Source: CAZSAT01 sp964604675 (GTDB lineage: Bacteria; Myxococcota_A; UBA796; CAJQPC01). From it: a stretch of 18,146 nt of DNA. A program made the position numbers and the translations under genes. This document shows, piece by piece, positions 1 to 8,387 of this stretch (position 1 is the first letter of the stretch; every line of letters begins with the position of its first letter). The DNA lies in contig CAZSAT010000134.1 of the NCBI GenBank assembly GCA_964604675.1, forward strand, positions 1-18,146. The letters run 5' to 3'. Below the pieces are notes generated by a model. That model ran no database searches, had not been told where the DNA came from, and worked only from the letters and a program-made list of their open reading frames with translations.

Positions 1-530
1 GGGTCGTCGGGATCGACCTCGCCCCACCAGACCCGCACGCGGACCTCCCGGATGTAGGGCGAGAGCATCTCGGTGATCATGTCGGGCTGCACGCCCAGAT
101 CCTCCAGCCCTCGCTCCTCGGTCTGGTCGGCGCCGAAGCCGGCCTCGGCGTCTTCGCCGAAGTAGCCGGACTGCCCCAGGGTGTCGGCCATCCCGCTGAT
201 GTCGCCGCCCAGGCTGAGCTCGACCTCTCGGATGGTGTAGGCCCACTCGTAGCCTTCGAAGGCATCCTCGAAGTCGATCTCCAGCGCCTCGATCTCGTAG
301 TCGTCGAAGGTGCCCTGCTCTTCCAGATCCTTGTCGACGAAGCCCTCGGTCTCCACGTAGAGCTTCACCTCGCTCATCTTCTCCTGGGCCAGCAGGGTGG
401 CCGTGAAGATGCGATCGGTCTCCCGGGTCATGAACACCGCGGTGGCCTGCGCATCGACCAGCACCACCAGGCTCACCGCCAGGATGGCCAGCGCGATCAG
501 CACCTCGAGCAGCGTGAAGGCGCGCCTCAT
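1..530 (-). CDS. gspI: T2SS minor pseudopilin GspI (C-terminus beyond window edge)
   Basis: Minor pseudopilin of the type II secretion system, expected at the tip of the periplasmic pseudopilus. The start ATG (complement of 528-530) opens MRRAFTLLEVLIALAILAV, a class III prepilin signal: a short basic leader, cleavage expected before Phe5, Glu at mature position 5 and a hydrophobic helix. The residue before the cleavage point is Ala rather than the usual Gly. The following segment (LLAQEKMSEVKL) fits GspI better than GspJ or GspK, as does its place directly after gspH. About 176 codons are visible with no stop, so the gene continues past base 1. The visible globular part is rich in Asp and Glu. 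The ATG overlaps the gspH stop by four bases (ATGA), so translation is probably coupled. The GspI assignment rests on order and the N-terminus; the pseudopilin identity is firm. Confidence 0.88.
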   Translation of the reverse strand, partial: MRRAFTLLEVLIALAILAVSLVVLVDAQATAVFMTRETDRIFTATLLAQEKMSEVKLYVETEGFVDKDLEEQGTFDDYEIEALEIDFEDAFEGYEWAYTIREVELSLGGDISGMADTLGQSGYFGEDAEAGFGADQTEERGLEDLGVQPDMITEMLSPYIREVRVRVWWGEVDPDD

Positions 531-1273
531 CGCGGCAGCTCCGGGCCTTCCTCGGGCAGCCACTCCAGCAGGTCTTCGTAGTCGAGCACCTCGTCGTGCA
601 GGGTGACCCGGCCGCTCAGGGGCTCGACCTCCAAGGTGTAGCCGTCGTCCTCGTCGTCGACATCGGCGATGCGCACCAGGGTCTGCTCGGCGGTGCCGTC
701 CGCGAAGATGTAGCTGTAGACCACCTGGCCCGGGTTCTCTTCGAGCTCGTCGAGATCCGGGGGCTCGTCGCTCGGCTCGACCGGCTCGTCGTACTGAGGG
801 GTCCACACCCAGTTGAAGGCCACACCATGCGGCAGCTCGACCGTGCCCTCGAGCGCGGGATCCGACAGGCCGGCGAAGCGCCCGAGCTTGTCGGTGACGT
901 CGCCCGCTTCCCCCTCGTCGATCTCCCGCTGCGTGTAGCGCTTCAGGTCGTCTTCGATCTGCTCTTCGAACTCGGCCCGCGCCTCGGGGGTGGTGAAGAC
1001 CAGGGTCTCGGGGTCCCCGACCTCCACCGTGTAGCGCGCCTGGTCCAGGAAGTAGACGACGCGGAACGTGACGTTGCGCAGGGCCGCTTCGTCACGGAGG
1101 TAGCGGTAGGTGAGCGCGAGTTGCTTGGCCGCGCCGGTCTGGCGAGCGTCGAGGATGCCCTGCAAGCTCGGCACCGCCACGCCGATGAGCACGGCGAGCA
1201 GCGCGGCTGCGACCATGACCTCGACGAGGGTCATGCCCCTCGTCAGGCGAAGCGGTCGGGTCCTCGACACCAT
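527..1273 (-). CDS. gspH: T2SS pseudopilin GspH
   Basis: Minor pseudopilin of 248 residues. The N-terminus is a 13-residue basic leader (MVSRTRPLRLTRG) followed by MTLVEVMVAAALLAVLIGVA, giving Gly13 before the cleavage site and Glu at mature position 5. The ATG at 1273 was chosen because it gives a leader of normal prepilin length; the open frame reaches to 1369 but would add about 32 residues before the leader and overlap gspG. No strong ribosome site precedes it. The gene starts 28 bases after the gspG stop and ends in an ATGA overlap with gspI. At 248 residues it is longer than most GspH proteins and carries an acidic, proline-containing stretch around residues 160-180 (for example EPVEPSDEPPDLDELEENPG). 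Assignment as GspH rather than another minor pseudopilin is based mainly on its place between gspG and gspI. Confidence 0.85.
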   Translation of the reverse strand: MVSRTRPLRLTRGMTLVEVMVAAALLAVLIGVAVPSLQGILDARQTGAAKQLALTYRYLRDEAALRNVTFRVVYFLDQARYTVEVGDPETLVFTTPEARAEFEEQIEDDLKRYTQREIDEGEAGDVTDKLGRFAGLSDPALEGTVELPHGVAFNWVWTPQYDEPVEPSDEPPDLDELEENPGQVVYSYIFADGTAEQTLVRIADVDDEDDGYTLEVEPLSGRVTLHDEVLDYEDLLEWLPEEGPELPR

Positions 1274-1301
1274 GGGCGCACGGAGCGGGAGGGCCGGAGC
1301 C

Positions 1302-1721
1302 CTACTCGCTGTCCGCGTCCTCCCAGGATCGGATGTCGCTGTCGGCGTCTTCTCCGCCCTCGGCGCCATCCTTGCCGAGGGAGATCAGCTCGTAGTCGTT
1401 GTCGCCGTGGGTGCCCGGGCTGTAGTACAGGAACTCGTTGCCCCAGGCGTCGGTCGGCACCTTGTTCTCGGGGAAGTACTTCTTCGCCTTCTCGAGCCCG
1501 TCCGACGTGCCGGGGTACTTCCCCTTGTGCTTCGCGGCGTACATCGTGAGGCTGTTGCCGATGTTCTTCATCTGCACGCGGGTGGCGTCGGCGTTGGCCT
1601 CGTCCATCGCGCCGACGACGTTGACGGCGACGACCGCCATCAGCGTGCCGAGGATGGCGATCACGACCATGATCTCGACGAGGGTCATGCCCTTCTTGGA
1701 ATGCAGCGGCTTCCGCTTCAT
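1302..1721 (-). CDS. gspG: T2SS major pseudopilin GspG
   Basis: Major pseudopilin, 139 residues, the subunit that polymerises into the periplasmic pseudopilus. The leader MKRKPLHSKKG is followed by MTLVEIMVVIAILGTLMAVV, with cleavage expected after Gly11 and Glu at mature position 5. The C-terminal part has the GspG hallmarks: a GLEKAKKYFP segment, the DAWGNEFLYYSPG motif, and the loop SLGKDGAEGGEDADSDI whose acidic residues form the calcium site in characterised GspG proteins. The start is fixed by a good ribosome site, AGGAG at 1728-1732, six bases before the ATG. The frame stays open further upstream, but that part runs opposite and across gspF and is not coding. The gene begins 17 bases after gspF ends. 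Length and motifs are normal for the family. Confidence 0.96.
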   Translation of the reverse strand: MKRKPLHSKKGMTLVEIMVVIAILGTLMAVVAVNVVGAMDEANADATRVQMKNIGNSLTMYAAKHKGKYPGTSDGLEKAKKYFPENKVPTDAWGNEFLYYSPGTHGDNDYELISLGKDGAEGGEDADSDIRSWEDADSE

Positions 1722-1738
1722 GGGGGACTCCTGTGGGG

Positions 1739-2971
1739 TCAACGAGCGATGCTCGAGAGGTTGAGCATCGGGAGGAGGATGGCGACGGCGATGAAGGCGA
1801 CGACGCCTCCCATCACCACGGTGAGCACGGGGGTGAGCAGGCTGGTCAGGCTGTCGACCATGTTGGAGACCCAGCTGTCGTAGGCATCGGCGACCTTCTG
1901 GAGCATCGACTCGAGCTCTCCGGTCTTCTCTCCGATGGCGATCATGTGGGTCACGATGGGGGGAAACTCGCCCGACGCCTTCAGCGGCTCGGCGATGGAC
2001 TGGCCCTCGCGGATGTTCCGCGCGGCGTCCTCCACGGCGCGAGCCAGGATGCTGTTCTCGACCACGGTCTGGGTGATGCCCAGAGCGGTGAGGATGGGCA
2101 CGCCGGAGTTGAGCAGGGTGGACAGGGTCCGGCAGAAACGGGAAACCGCCACCAGGCGGTTGATCTTCCCGAAAATCGGCACCTGGAGCTTGAGGCGATC
2201 GAAGCGTTCCCGACCTGCATCGGTCTTGAGCCAGCGACGGAAGGCGTAGACGCCCGCGGGCACGATGAACAGGGCCGTCCACCACCACTTCAGGGTGAAG
2301 TCCGACAGGGTGAGCAGGGCCTCGGTGACAAAGGGCAGGCTGGCACCGAAGCTGTCGAAGACCCGCCGGATGCGCGGAATGACGAAGACGAAGAGCGCGA
2401 GCACGATGCCGCCACCGATCAGGGTCATCAACAGCGGGTAGATCATCGCGCTCGTGACCTTGCCCTTGAGCTCGACGCTGGCTTCGGTGTACTCGGTGAG
2501 CCGGGCGAGCACCGTGTCGAGCGAGCCGGAGGCCTCGCCGGCGCCCACCATGTTGATGTAGAGGTCGGAGAAGACCGTGGGGTGGCCCTTCAACGCGTCG
2601 GCCAGGGTGGAGCCTTCGTTCACCTTCTCGCGGACGTCGGCGAGCACGACGCTGAGCTTCGCGTTCTCGGTCTGGTCCTGCAGCGCGCCCAGCGCTTCGA
2701 CCATGGGGATGCCCGCACCGACGAGGGTGGAGAGCTGGCTGGTCATGGTCGCGAGGTCGGTGGTGGACACCCGCTGGAAGTACTTGCTGAAGTCGATCTG
2801 CACGCCGAGACCGCTGCCCCGGGCGGCGCCTTCCTGGTGCTCGGTGACGTCGGTGGGGAACACCCCCTGCTTGCGCAGCTTGCTGCGAGCCGACTTCGCA
2901 TGGTCGGCGTCGACGATGCCCTTGACCTCCTTTCCGGAGGCGTCGAAGCCCTTGTACGCGTAGACGGCCAT
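1739..2971 (-). CDS. gspF: T2SS inner-membrane platform protein GspF
   Basis: Polytopic inner-membrane protein of 410 residues, the platform between the GspE ATPase and the growing pseudopilus. It starts MAVYAYKGFDASGKEVKG, typical of GspF/PilC. Two repeated T2SSF domains are visible, at about residues 70-195 and 275-400, each with a conserved segment (LVGAGIPMVEALGAL and LLNSGVPILTALGIT; later GAGEASGSLDTVL and GEKTGELESML). Hydrophobic membrane segments lie at about residues 176-198, 229-245 and 378-402. The ATG is four bases after the gspE stop, and gspG follows after 17 bases. Nothing is missing or unusual. PilC of type IV pili is homologous, but the surrounding gsp genes decide the name. 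Confidence 0.97.
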   Translation of the reverse strand: MAVYAYKGFDASGKEVKGIVDADHAKSARSKLRKQGVFPTDVTEHQEGAARGSGLGVQIDFSKYFQRVSTTDLATMTSQLSTLVGAGIPMVEALGALQDQTENAKLSVVLADVREKVNEGSTLADALKGHPTVFSDLYINMVGAGEASGSLDTVLARLTEYTEASVELKGKVTSAMIYPLLMTLIGGGIVLALFVFVIPRIRRVFDSFGASLPFVTEALLTLSDFTLKWWWTALFIVPAGVYAFRRWLKTDAGRERFDRLKLQVPIFGKINRLVAVSRFCRTLSTLLNSGVPILTALGITQTVVENSILARAVEDAARNIREGQSIAEPLKASGEFPPIVTHMIAIGEKTGELESMLQKVADAYDSWVSNMVDSLTSLLTPVLTVVMGGVVAFIAVAILLPMLNLSSIAR

Positions 2972-2975
2972 CTCG

Positions 2976-4685
2976 CTAGAGCTCCGCCACGTCTTCCTGC
3001 GTCACGCGCAGGACCTCGTCGAAGGTGGTCTCGCCGGACAGCACCTTGCGCAAGCCGTCGTCGCGGAGGGTCTTCATGCCGCCCGCGACGGCCGCCTTCT
3101 TGATGGTGCCGGAGTCGCGGTTGGCCATCACGAGCTGCTTCACCGTCTCCGACACGGTCAGGATCTCGTAGATGCCGGTCCGGCCCTTGTACCCGGTGCG
3201 GAGGCACGCGGGGCACCCCTTGGCCCGGTAGAGGGTTCGGCCCGCGGCCGCCTGCACCGAGAGTCCGACGTCGGTCAGCTCCGCAGCCGAGGGCTGGTAG
3301 GCCTCGCGGCAGTCCTGGCAGAGCCGCCGCACGAGCCGCTGCGCGAGCACCATGATCAGCGAGCTCGACACGAGGAAGGGCTCCACCCCCATCTCGATGA
3401 GCCGCGTGAAGGCGCCCGCCGAGTCGTTGGTGTGGAGGGTCGAGAAGACCAGGTGGCCCGTGAGCGAGGCCTGCACGGCGTTGTCGGCGGTTTCCTTGTC
3501 GCGGATCTCACCGACCAGGATGACGTCGGGATCCTGACGAAGGTGGGCGCGGAGGGCCGAGGCGAAGGTGAGCTGGATCTTCGGGTTGACCTGGGTCTGC
3601 CCGATGCCCTTGAGCTCGTACTCGATCGGATCCTCGATGGTGAGGATGTTGAGCTCGGGCTTGTTGATCTCGGAGAGCGCGCTGTAGAGCGTGGTGGTCT
3701 TTCCGGAGCCGGTCGGGCCGGTCACCAGGATGATGCCGTGGGGCCGGGTGATCACCGACCGGAAGCTCTTCAGCGAGTGGTCGGCCATGCCCACGCGGTC
3801 GAGCGAGAAGACCGTGCCCTTCTCGAGGATGCGCAGCACGACCCGCTCGCCGTGCCGCACCGGGAGCGTGGACACGCGGAGATCGATCTCGCGGCCAGCC
3901 ATCCGGATCCGGATCCGGCCGTCCTGAGGGATGCGCTTCTCGGCGATGTTGAGCCCGCTCATGATCTTGACGCGGGAGACGATGGCGGCCTGCAGCTTCT
4001 TGGGAGGCTTCACCACGTCGTAGAGCACGCCGTCGATGCGGAAGCGGACCGACAGCTCCTTCTCGAAGGGCTCCACGTGGATGTCGCTGGCTCGATCCTT
4101 GATGGCCTGGGTCAGAAGCGTGTTGACGAAGCGGATGATCGGGGCCTGGTTCGGGTCGTCGAGGATGTCGCCGGCCAGGTTCAGGTCGCCCGCGAGGTCG
4201 TCGTCGTCGTCCTGGATCTCCTCCATGACGGCCGCAGCGGTCTGGGCAGCCTTGTCGAAGGAGCGGTTGATGGCGTCGCGCAGCACGTCCGCGCTGGCGA
4301 GCACCGGCCGGGTGGGCCGGCGGAAGAGCACCCGCAGATCGTCGACCGCGGACAGCGACGCGGGGTTGGAGAGGCCCACCACCACCTCGCCGTGCTCCTC
4401 CCACAGCGGCAGCACGCCCTTCTCGCGGGCCAGACCGAGCGGGATCTGGCGCACCAGCTCCACGTCGACACGGTCGAGGTCCACGTCTTCGTAGAGCTCG
4501 AGCCCGCTCAGCCGGGCAAGAGCCCTGGCCACGACCGCAGGAGGCACCGCCTCGGTGCGCTGCACCGCCTCGATGAGGTCCAGACCGGCCTTCCGCGCCT
4601 GCGCGGCCGCGTCCTCCAGACGCGCTGGGTCCGCTCCCTCGGCGACGAGGAGCTCGGCCAGCGCCGCCCGATGGAGACCGCTCAC
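2976..4685 (-). CDS. gspE: T2SS assembly ATPase GspE
   Basis: Cytoplasmic hexameric ATPase that powers pseudopilus assembly, 569 residues. An N-terminal MshEN/GspE-N type region covers about residues 1-140, followed by an acidic linker (EEIQDDDDDLAGD). The catalytic core has Walker A GPTGSGKT at 323-330, the Asp box TIEDPIE at 349-355, Walker B DPDVILVGEIRD at 385-396 and the His box FSTLHTND around 414-421. Two CxxC pairs (Cys456/459 and Cys491/494) form the zinc-binding subdomain characteristic of GspE. The start is GTG; its GTGA overlaps the gspD stop by four bases, so translation is probably coupled to gspD. The stop is TAG. PilB and MshE are relatives, but the operon context makes GspE clear. 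Confidence 0.98.
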   Translation of the reverse strand: MSGLHRAALAELLVAEGADPARLEDAAAQARKAGLDLIEAVQRTEAVPPAVVARALARLSGLELYEDVDLDRVDVELVRQIPLGLAREKGVLPLWEEHGEVVVGLSNPASLSAVDDLRVLFRRPTRPVLASADVLRDAINRSFDKAAQTAAAVMEEIQDDDDDLAGDLNLAGDILDDPNQAPIIRFVNTLLTQAIKDRASDIHVEPFEKELSVRFRIDGVLYDVVKPPKKLQAAIVSRVKIMSGLNIAEKRIPQDGRIRIRMAGREIDLRVSTLPVRHGERVVLRILEKGTVFSLDRVGMADHSLKSFRSVITRPHGIILVTGPTGSGKTTTLYSALSEINKPELNILTIEDPIEYELKGIGQTQVNPKIQLTFASALRAHLRQDPDVILVGEIRDKETADNAVQASLTGHLVFSTLHTNDSAGAFTRLIEMGVEPFLVSSSLIMVLAQRLVRRLCQDCREAYQPSAAELTDVGLSVQAAAGRTLYRAKGCPACLRTGYKGRTGIYEILTVSETVKQLVMANRDSGTIKKAAVAGGMKTLRDDGLRKVLSGETTFDEVLRVTQEDVAEL

Positions 4686-7372
4686 TCCCCGGCCTCGGCC
4701 GGGTCGGCGTCGGGCAGGTCGTCGAGGTCGGAGTCGGAGTCGGAGTCGGAGTCCTCGTCGGAGTCGTCGTCCTGACCCGGGTAGCTGATGGTCGGACTGG
4801 CGTTCGAGTCGTCCCCGCCGATCGATCCGATGGAGGTGACGTTGTCGTGCTCGTCCCGGATCTTGGTCCGGTACACGCTGGGCTCGTCCACGATGTTCAT
4901 CGAGTACCGCAGGAGCTTGTTGAGCTCGAGCTGGCTCTCGACCTCGTCCTTGCCGTAGAACCGACGCAGGAACTCGTTCCGCTGGGCGACCTTGACCCGG
5001 TAGACCTCCTCGAGGTCGGCGGGGCCGGCGATGACGTGCGGGGTGAGGAAGATCAGCAGGTTGGTCTTGCGCACCGTGTCGCGCTTGCCGCGGAAGAGCA
5101 GACCGACGAGGGGGAGATCGCCGAGCACGGGGATCTTGGTCTCGACCTTGGTCTCGGTCTGGCCCATGAGGCCGCCGATCACGATGGTCTGGTTGTCCTT
5201 GACCAGCACCGTGGTCTCGGCCTCGCGCTTCGAGGTGATGAAGCCCGCGGAGGTGACGTCGAGGCCCTGGTTGTCCTCCTCGATCTCGGTGACCTCCTGG
5301 AAGACCTCGAGCGTGACGTAGTCGGACTCGTTGATCTGCGGCGTGACCTTCAGGGTGATGGCCACGTCCTCGCGGCTGTACTGGATGATCGGGTTGTTGT
5401 TCGAGTCCCGCCCCTGGCTGGTGGGGAACGGGATGTTCCGACCGACCACGATCTTGGCTTCCTCGTTGTCGAGCGTGAGGATGTTGGGCGTGGAGAGGAT
5501 GTTCACGCGGCTGTCGGCCTGCAACGCGTTGAGCGCGATGCCGAAGGCCGGGATGGTGAGCGTGGTGGAGCCGCCCGTGCCGTCGCCGACGCTGACGTCG
5601 ATCGAGTCGCCGAACACCCCCATCGCCATGCCGCTCAGCAGGTCCGAGCTGTCGGGGCCGAAGAAGGTGGTGGTGCCGAGCTGGCCGGATGCGAAGCCGA
5701 CCGAGTCACCGGACTCGCTGGGCACGCCGAAGTGGTAGCCCACGCCGAGGTCCATGGACTCCTCGCTCGCCAGCTCCATGATCACGGCCTCGACGAACAC
5801 CTGCTTGCGGCGGATGTCGAGCTTGGACACCACCTGACGGATGACGTCGAAGCTCTCGGGGCTGGCGATGACCACCAACGAGTTGGTGTTCTCGTCGCTC
5901 GTGATCTTCACGCCATCGGCCAGGGCCGCCGTGGCGCTGCCGGTGCTCTCCGCGTCGGCATCGGCGTCGCCGCCACGCCGATCGTCCGGTCCACGGCCCC
6001 GGCGTGACGTGGGCGCACGGCGGGCGTTCGACGCGGAGCTCGCCGTGTCCTCGGACAGGTTGGCGAGCACGGTGGCCACGTCCTCGGCCTTGGCGTGCTC
6101 CAGGTAGATCACGTGGATCTGCGCCCGGCTGGAGATGTCGACGTCGACGTCGAGGGTCTTCACCAGGTCGACCACCGCGTTGAGCCCCTCCTCGTTGGCG
6201 AGCACGATGATGGAGTTCGTGCGCTCGTCCGAGATGACCTTCTCGATGTACTTGCCTTCCTTGCCGACCGAGGTGCTGGTGGCGCCGTCCGACGAGGTGG
6301 ACTTGTCCTTCTTCTTCCGGCGCCGGCTGGAGCTCGACTTCCGCTTGGAGCTCGAGTCGTCCTTGCTGGAGGCGCTCTCCTCCGAGCTGTAGATCTCCTC
6401 GATGATCTTCTCGACGTCGGCCGCCTCGGCGTGCGCGAGGTTCACCACCGCGAGCTTGGCGCGCGGAGCTGCGATGTCGAGCTGGCTCACCACCTTCCAC
6501 ATGCGGCGGATGTTCACGGCCGAGTCGGTGACGATCAGCGTGTTGGACGTGCTGTAGGCGATGATGTTGGCCGACTGCCCGCTCAGCTGCTTCACCACGT
6601 TGACGACCTCGGAGACCGAGGCGTTGTCGAGCTGGAAGATCTGGGTGACCATGTTGTCGGTGTAGGGGATGTTGTCCCCTTCGTAGACGCGGAGCGGCGC
6701 GTTGGCGGCTTCGCGCGCCGGCAGCACCTTGGTGGCCGACCCGACCTGCACCGTGGTGTAGCCAGCCACCTCGAGTGCACTCAGGAAGGCCTCGTACGCC
6801 TCGGCCACGCTCACGGGGGTGTGCGAGATGATCGTGACTTCGCCCTTGAGGTCGTCGCCGAGGATGAAGTTCTTGCAGGTGATCTCGGCCATGTACTTGA
6901 CCAGATCGGTGAGGTCCCGGCCCACGGCGTCGAGATGGATCTTCTCGCCGTCGGGCAGGCACGGCGGCTTCTGACGGCCGTCGCTCCCCCCCGACACGCT
7001 CACTCCAGGGGCCTTGGGGCCGGCGGGCTCCGCGCGCTCCCCCTGGCCTTCGGCGGGGAGGCTGCGACGCACAGGGGGCGGGCCCTCGTCCTCGAAGGGG
7101 CCTTCGTCGCCGCCCTCGACCCGGTCGCCCGGCACACGCTGGGGAAACGGGAAGCCGCCGTTGGGTCCAGGGCGGACCCCTCCCGGCAGCGGACGAAGAC
7201 GAGGGGGTTCCTCGACCTCGCCCTCGTCGTCCTGGGCGACCGCAGGCGCCTCGTCGTCGACGGGCGCGTCCTGCGCCACGGCGGTGGCCGGCAGGCCGAA
7301 GGCGGCCAGGGCCGCGACCCCGGCGCGGAACATCCACGAAGTGCGCGTCAGCTTGGGCATCAAGTGGCTCAT
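4682..7372 (-). CDS. gspD: T2SS outer-membrane secretin GspD
   Basis: Outer-membrane secretin, 896 residues, longer than typical GspD (about 650-750). The ATG at 7372 overlaps the gspC stop (ATGA); Met5 is a possible alternative. A signal peptide ends near AVAQ34. Next comes a Pro/Glu/Gly-rich linker (about 35-140), the N0 domain (about 145-215), N1 (about 238-305), N2 (about 306-410) and N3 (about 417-520). The secretin domain spans about 525-782, with SRVNILSTPNILTLDNEEA, VIGGLMGQTE, VPVLGDLP-like IPVLGDLPLVGLLF and NLLIFLTPHVI. N2 is interrupted by a Ser/Lys/Arg-rich insert (about 329-370) and N3 by an Arg/Asp-rich one (about 441-485). A tail of about 110 residues follows the barrel; a pilotin-binding S-domain is possible but unproven, and the end is an Asp-Ser repeat. 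gspE follows with a GTGA overlap. Confidence 0.97.
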   Translation of the reverse strand: MSHLMPKLTRTSWMFRAGVAALAAFGLPATAVAQDAPVDDEAPAVAQDDEGEVEEPPRLRPLPGGVRPGPNGGFPFPQRVPGDRVEGGDEGPFEDEGPPPVRRSLPAEGQGERAEPAGPKAPGVSVSGGSDGRQKPPCLPDGEKIHLDAVGRDLTDLVKYMAEITCKNFILGDDLKGEVTIISHTPVSVAEAYEAFLSALEVAGYTTVQVGSATKVLPAREAANAPLRVYEGDNIPYTDNMVTQIFQLDNASVSEVVNVVKQLSGQSANIIAYSTSNTLIVTDSAVNIRRMWKVVSQLDIAAPRAKLAVVNLAHAEAADVEKIIEEIYSSEESASSKDDSSSKRKSSSSRRRKKKDKSTSSDGATSTSVGKEGKYIEKVISDERTNSIIVLANEEGLNAVVDLVKTLDVDVDISSRAQIHVIYLEHAKAEDVATVLANLSEDTASSASNARRAPTSRRGRGPDDRRGGDADADAESTGSATAALADGVKITSDENTNSLVVIASPESFDVIRQVVSKLDIRRKQVFVEAVIMELASEESMDLGVGYHFGVPSESGDSVGFASGQLGTTTFFGPDSSDLLSGMAMGVFGDSIDVSVGDGTGGSTTLTIPAFGIALNALQADSRVNILSTPNILTLDNEEAKIVVGRNIPFPTSQGRDSNNNPIIQYSREDVAITLKVTPQINESDYVTLEVFQEVTEIEEDNQGLDVTSAGFITSKREAETTVLVKDNQTIVIGGLMGQTETKVETKIPVLGDLPLVGLLFRGKRDTVRKTNLLIFLTPHVIAGPADLEEVYRVKVAQRNEFLRRFYGKDEVESQLELNKLLRYSMNIVDEPSVYRTKIRDEHDNVTSIGSIGGDDSNASPTISYPGQDDDSDEDSDSDSDSDLDDLPDADPAEAGE
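4727..4753. repeat. Hexanucleotide tandem repeat in the 3' end of gspD
   Basis: Four perfect tandem copies of GTCGGA (4727-4750) plus a half copy, near the end of gspD. On the coding strand they encode alternating Asp and Ser (DSDSDSDS). Because the unit is six bases, gain or loss of copies keeps the reading frame and would only lengthen or shorten the acidic tail. The nearby sequence (4751-4770) is a degenerate continuation of the same pattern. Confidence 0.85.
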
Positions 7373-8274
7373 TGGATGGCGTACTCGTTGGTGACTTTCT
7401 GGTTCCGGCGCGTGAGCTCGAAGTTGAAGCTCTTGTCGCTCGAGAGGCTGTTGAAGGCCTTCATCGCGCCGTCGATGCTGGTGAGTTCCATGCCGTTCAC
7501 GGCGTGGAAGACGTCGCCGTTCTTCACGCCGAGCTTGTCGAGCAGGCTGCCCCGGCGAATGGCGGAGAGGCGGTAGCCGTCGATCTCGCCGTCGGCGCCT
7601 CGGTGGGGCACCGCGCGCACGCTTCCCGCGAGCTTCTCGAGGTTCTGCATGTGCTTGTCGACGACGTCCTGGTCGACCTCCCAGGAGTTCTCGCCGACCT
7701 TCCGGATGCCGTCCTCCGGGTCCTCGTCGTCCTCGTTGCCGCGCGTGGAGACGGGCTTGACCGCCTCCTCCCCACCGATGGCGAGGTACTCCAGTCCACC
7801 GTCGCGCTCGAACCACACACGCTTCTGTTCGATGCTGTGGACCTTGGCGTCGAGCACCTCGTCGCCCACGCCGTAGCCGATGGCGGCGCCGTCGCGGCTG
7901 TCTTCGGAGATCAGGGCCGAGCTGTAGGACGGGTTCCCCGCCACCACGGTGGCGATGAGCACCAGCGGCATGTCGGTCGGGTTGCCCTGGCCGCTCCCCG
8001 GCTCCACCGTGCGCGGCTGGGCATCCTTGTCGAAGATGTTTCGCTTCACGATGGGGTCGACGAGGGAGCGCTTCGACGGTGCTCGGCTGCTGGCGCGGCG
8101 CGAGGAGCGACGATCGCCGCCCTCGTCGGCGACGGCTTCGATGGACGCGTCGTCGGGCAGAGCCAGGTACGGCGAGATCACCAGGCGGCTCGCGCCGAAC
8201 GACAACAGCAGCGCGACGACGGCGATGAGCGCCGCACCGGTCATCATCTTCTTGGCGTCGGGCCGGGTTCGCAT
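7369..8274 (-). CDS. gspC: T2SS inner-membrane coupling protein GspC with PDZ domain
   Basis: Inner-membrane protein of 301 residues that links the platform to the secretin. Residues 1-12 are a short basic cytoplasmic tail, residues 13-33 a single membrane helix, then a low-complexity Ser/Arg linker (about 55-70). The homology region (about 75-170) begins with the family-typical VKRNIFDK. After an acidic linker (about 178-190) a PDZ domain spans about 225-295, with the segments YRLSAIRRGSLLDKLGVKNG and DVFHAVNG. The ATG at 8274 gives the usual tail; the frame extends to a TTG at 8334, which would add 20 unlikely residues. The ribosome site is weak (GAGG about 12 bases upstream). It is the first gene of the gsp string and its stop overlaps the gspD start by four bases. 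Confidence 0.94.
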   Translation of the reverse strand: MRTRPDAKKMMTGAALIAVVALLLSFGASRLVISPYLALPDDASIEAVADEGGDRRSSRRASSRAPSKRSLVDPIVKRNIFDKDAQPRTVEPGSGQGNPTDMPLVLIATVVAGNPSYSSALISEDSRDGAAIGYGVGDEVLDAKVHSIEQKRVWFERDGGLEYLAIGGEEAVKPVSTRGNEDDEDPEDGIRKVGENSWEVDQDVVDKHMQNLEKLAGSVRAVPHRGADGEIDGYRLSAIRRGSLLDKLGVKNGDVFHAVNGMELTSIDGAMKAFNSLSSDKSFNFELTRRNQKVTNEYAIQ

Positions 8275-8387
8275 CGTTCTTAGGGTGCCTCGGTGGTGGG
8301 CTTCTGGGACCCCTGACCAGCAGGGACGCTGCAAGGATCGATCCAGCTTGCAGAAGGGGCTGACCGACGGATCCGCGGGATCCCACC

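Noticed and set aside
1274..1369. N-terminal extension of gspH into gspG
   Set aside because: A prepilin leader of about 45 residues would be abnormal and would overlap gspG in another frame.
1733..4775. Long plus-strand open frames opposite gspF, gspE and gspD (such as 1733-3103 and 3432-4775)
   Set aside because: In very GC-rich DNA the strand opposite real genes stays open. Their translations are low-complexity His/Asp/Arg/Gly-rich and match no family, while the minus-strand genes are unambiguous.
8275..8334. Longer gspC starting at a TTG (8334)
   Set aside because: It would add 20 residues before a normal GspC tail without a ribosome site; the ATG at 8274 gives the family-typical N-terminus.
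8331..8383. Small palindromes GGATCGATCC-type and GGATCC-GCG-GGATCC in the gspC upstream gap
   Set aside because: They are short self-complementary restriction-site-like sequences with no matching copy or position that indicates a function.
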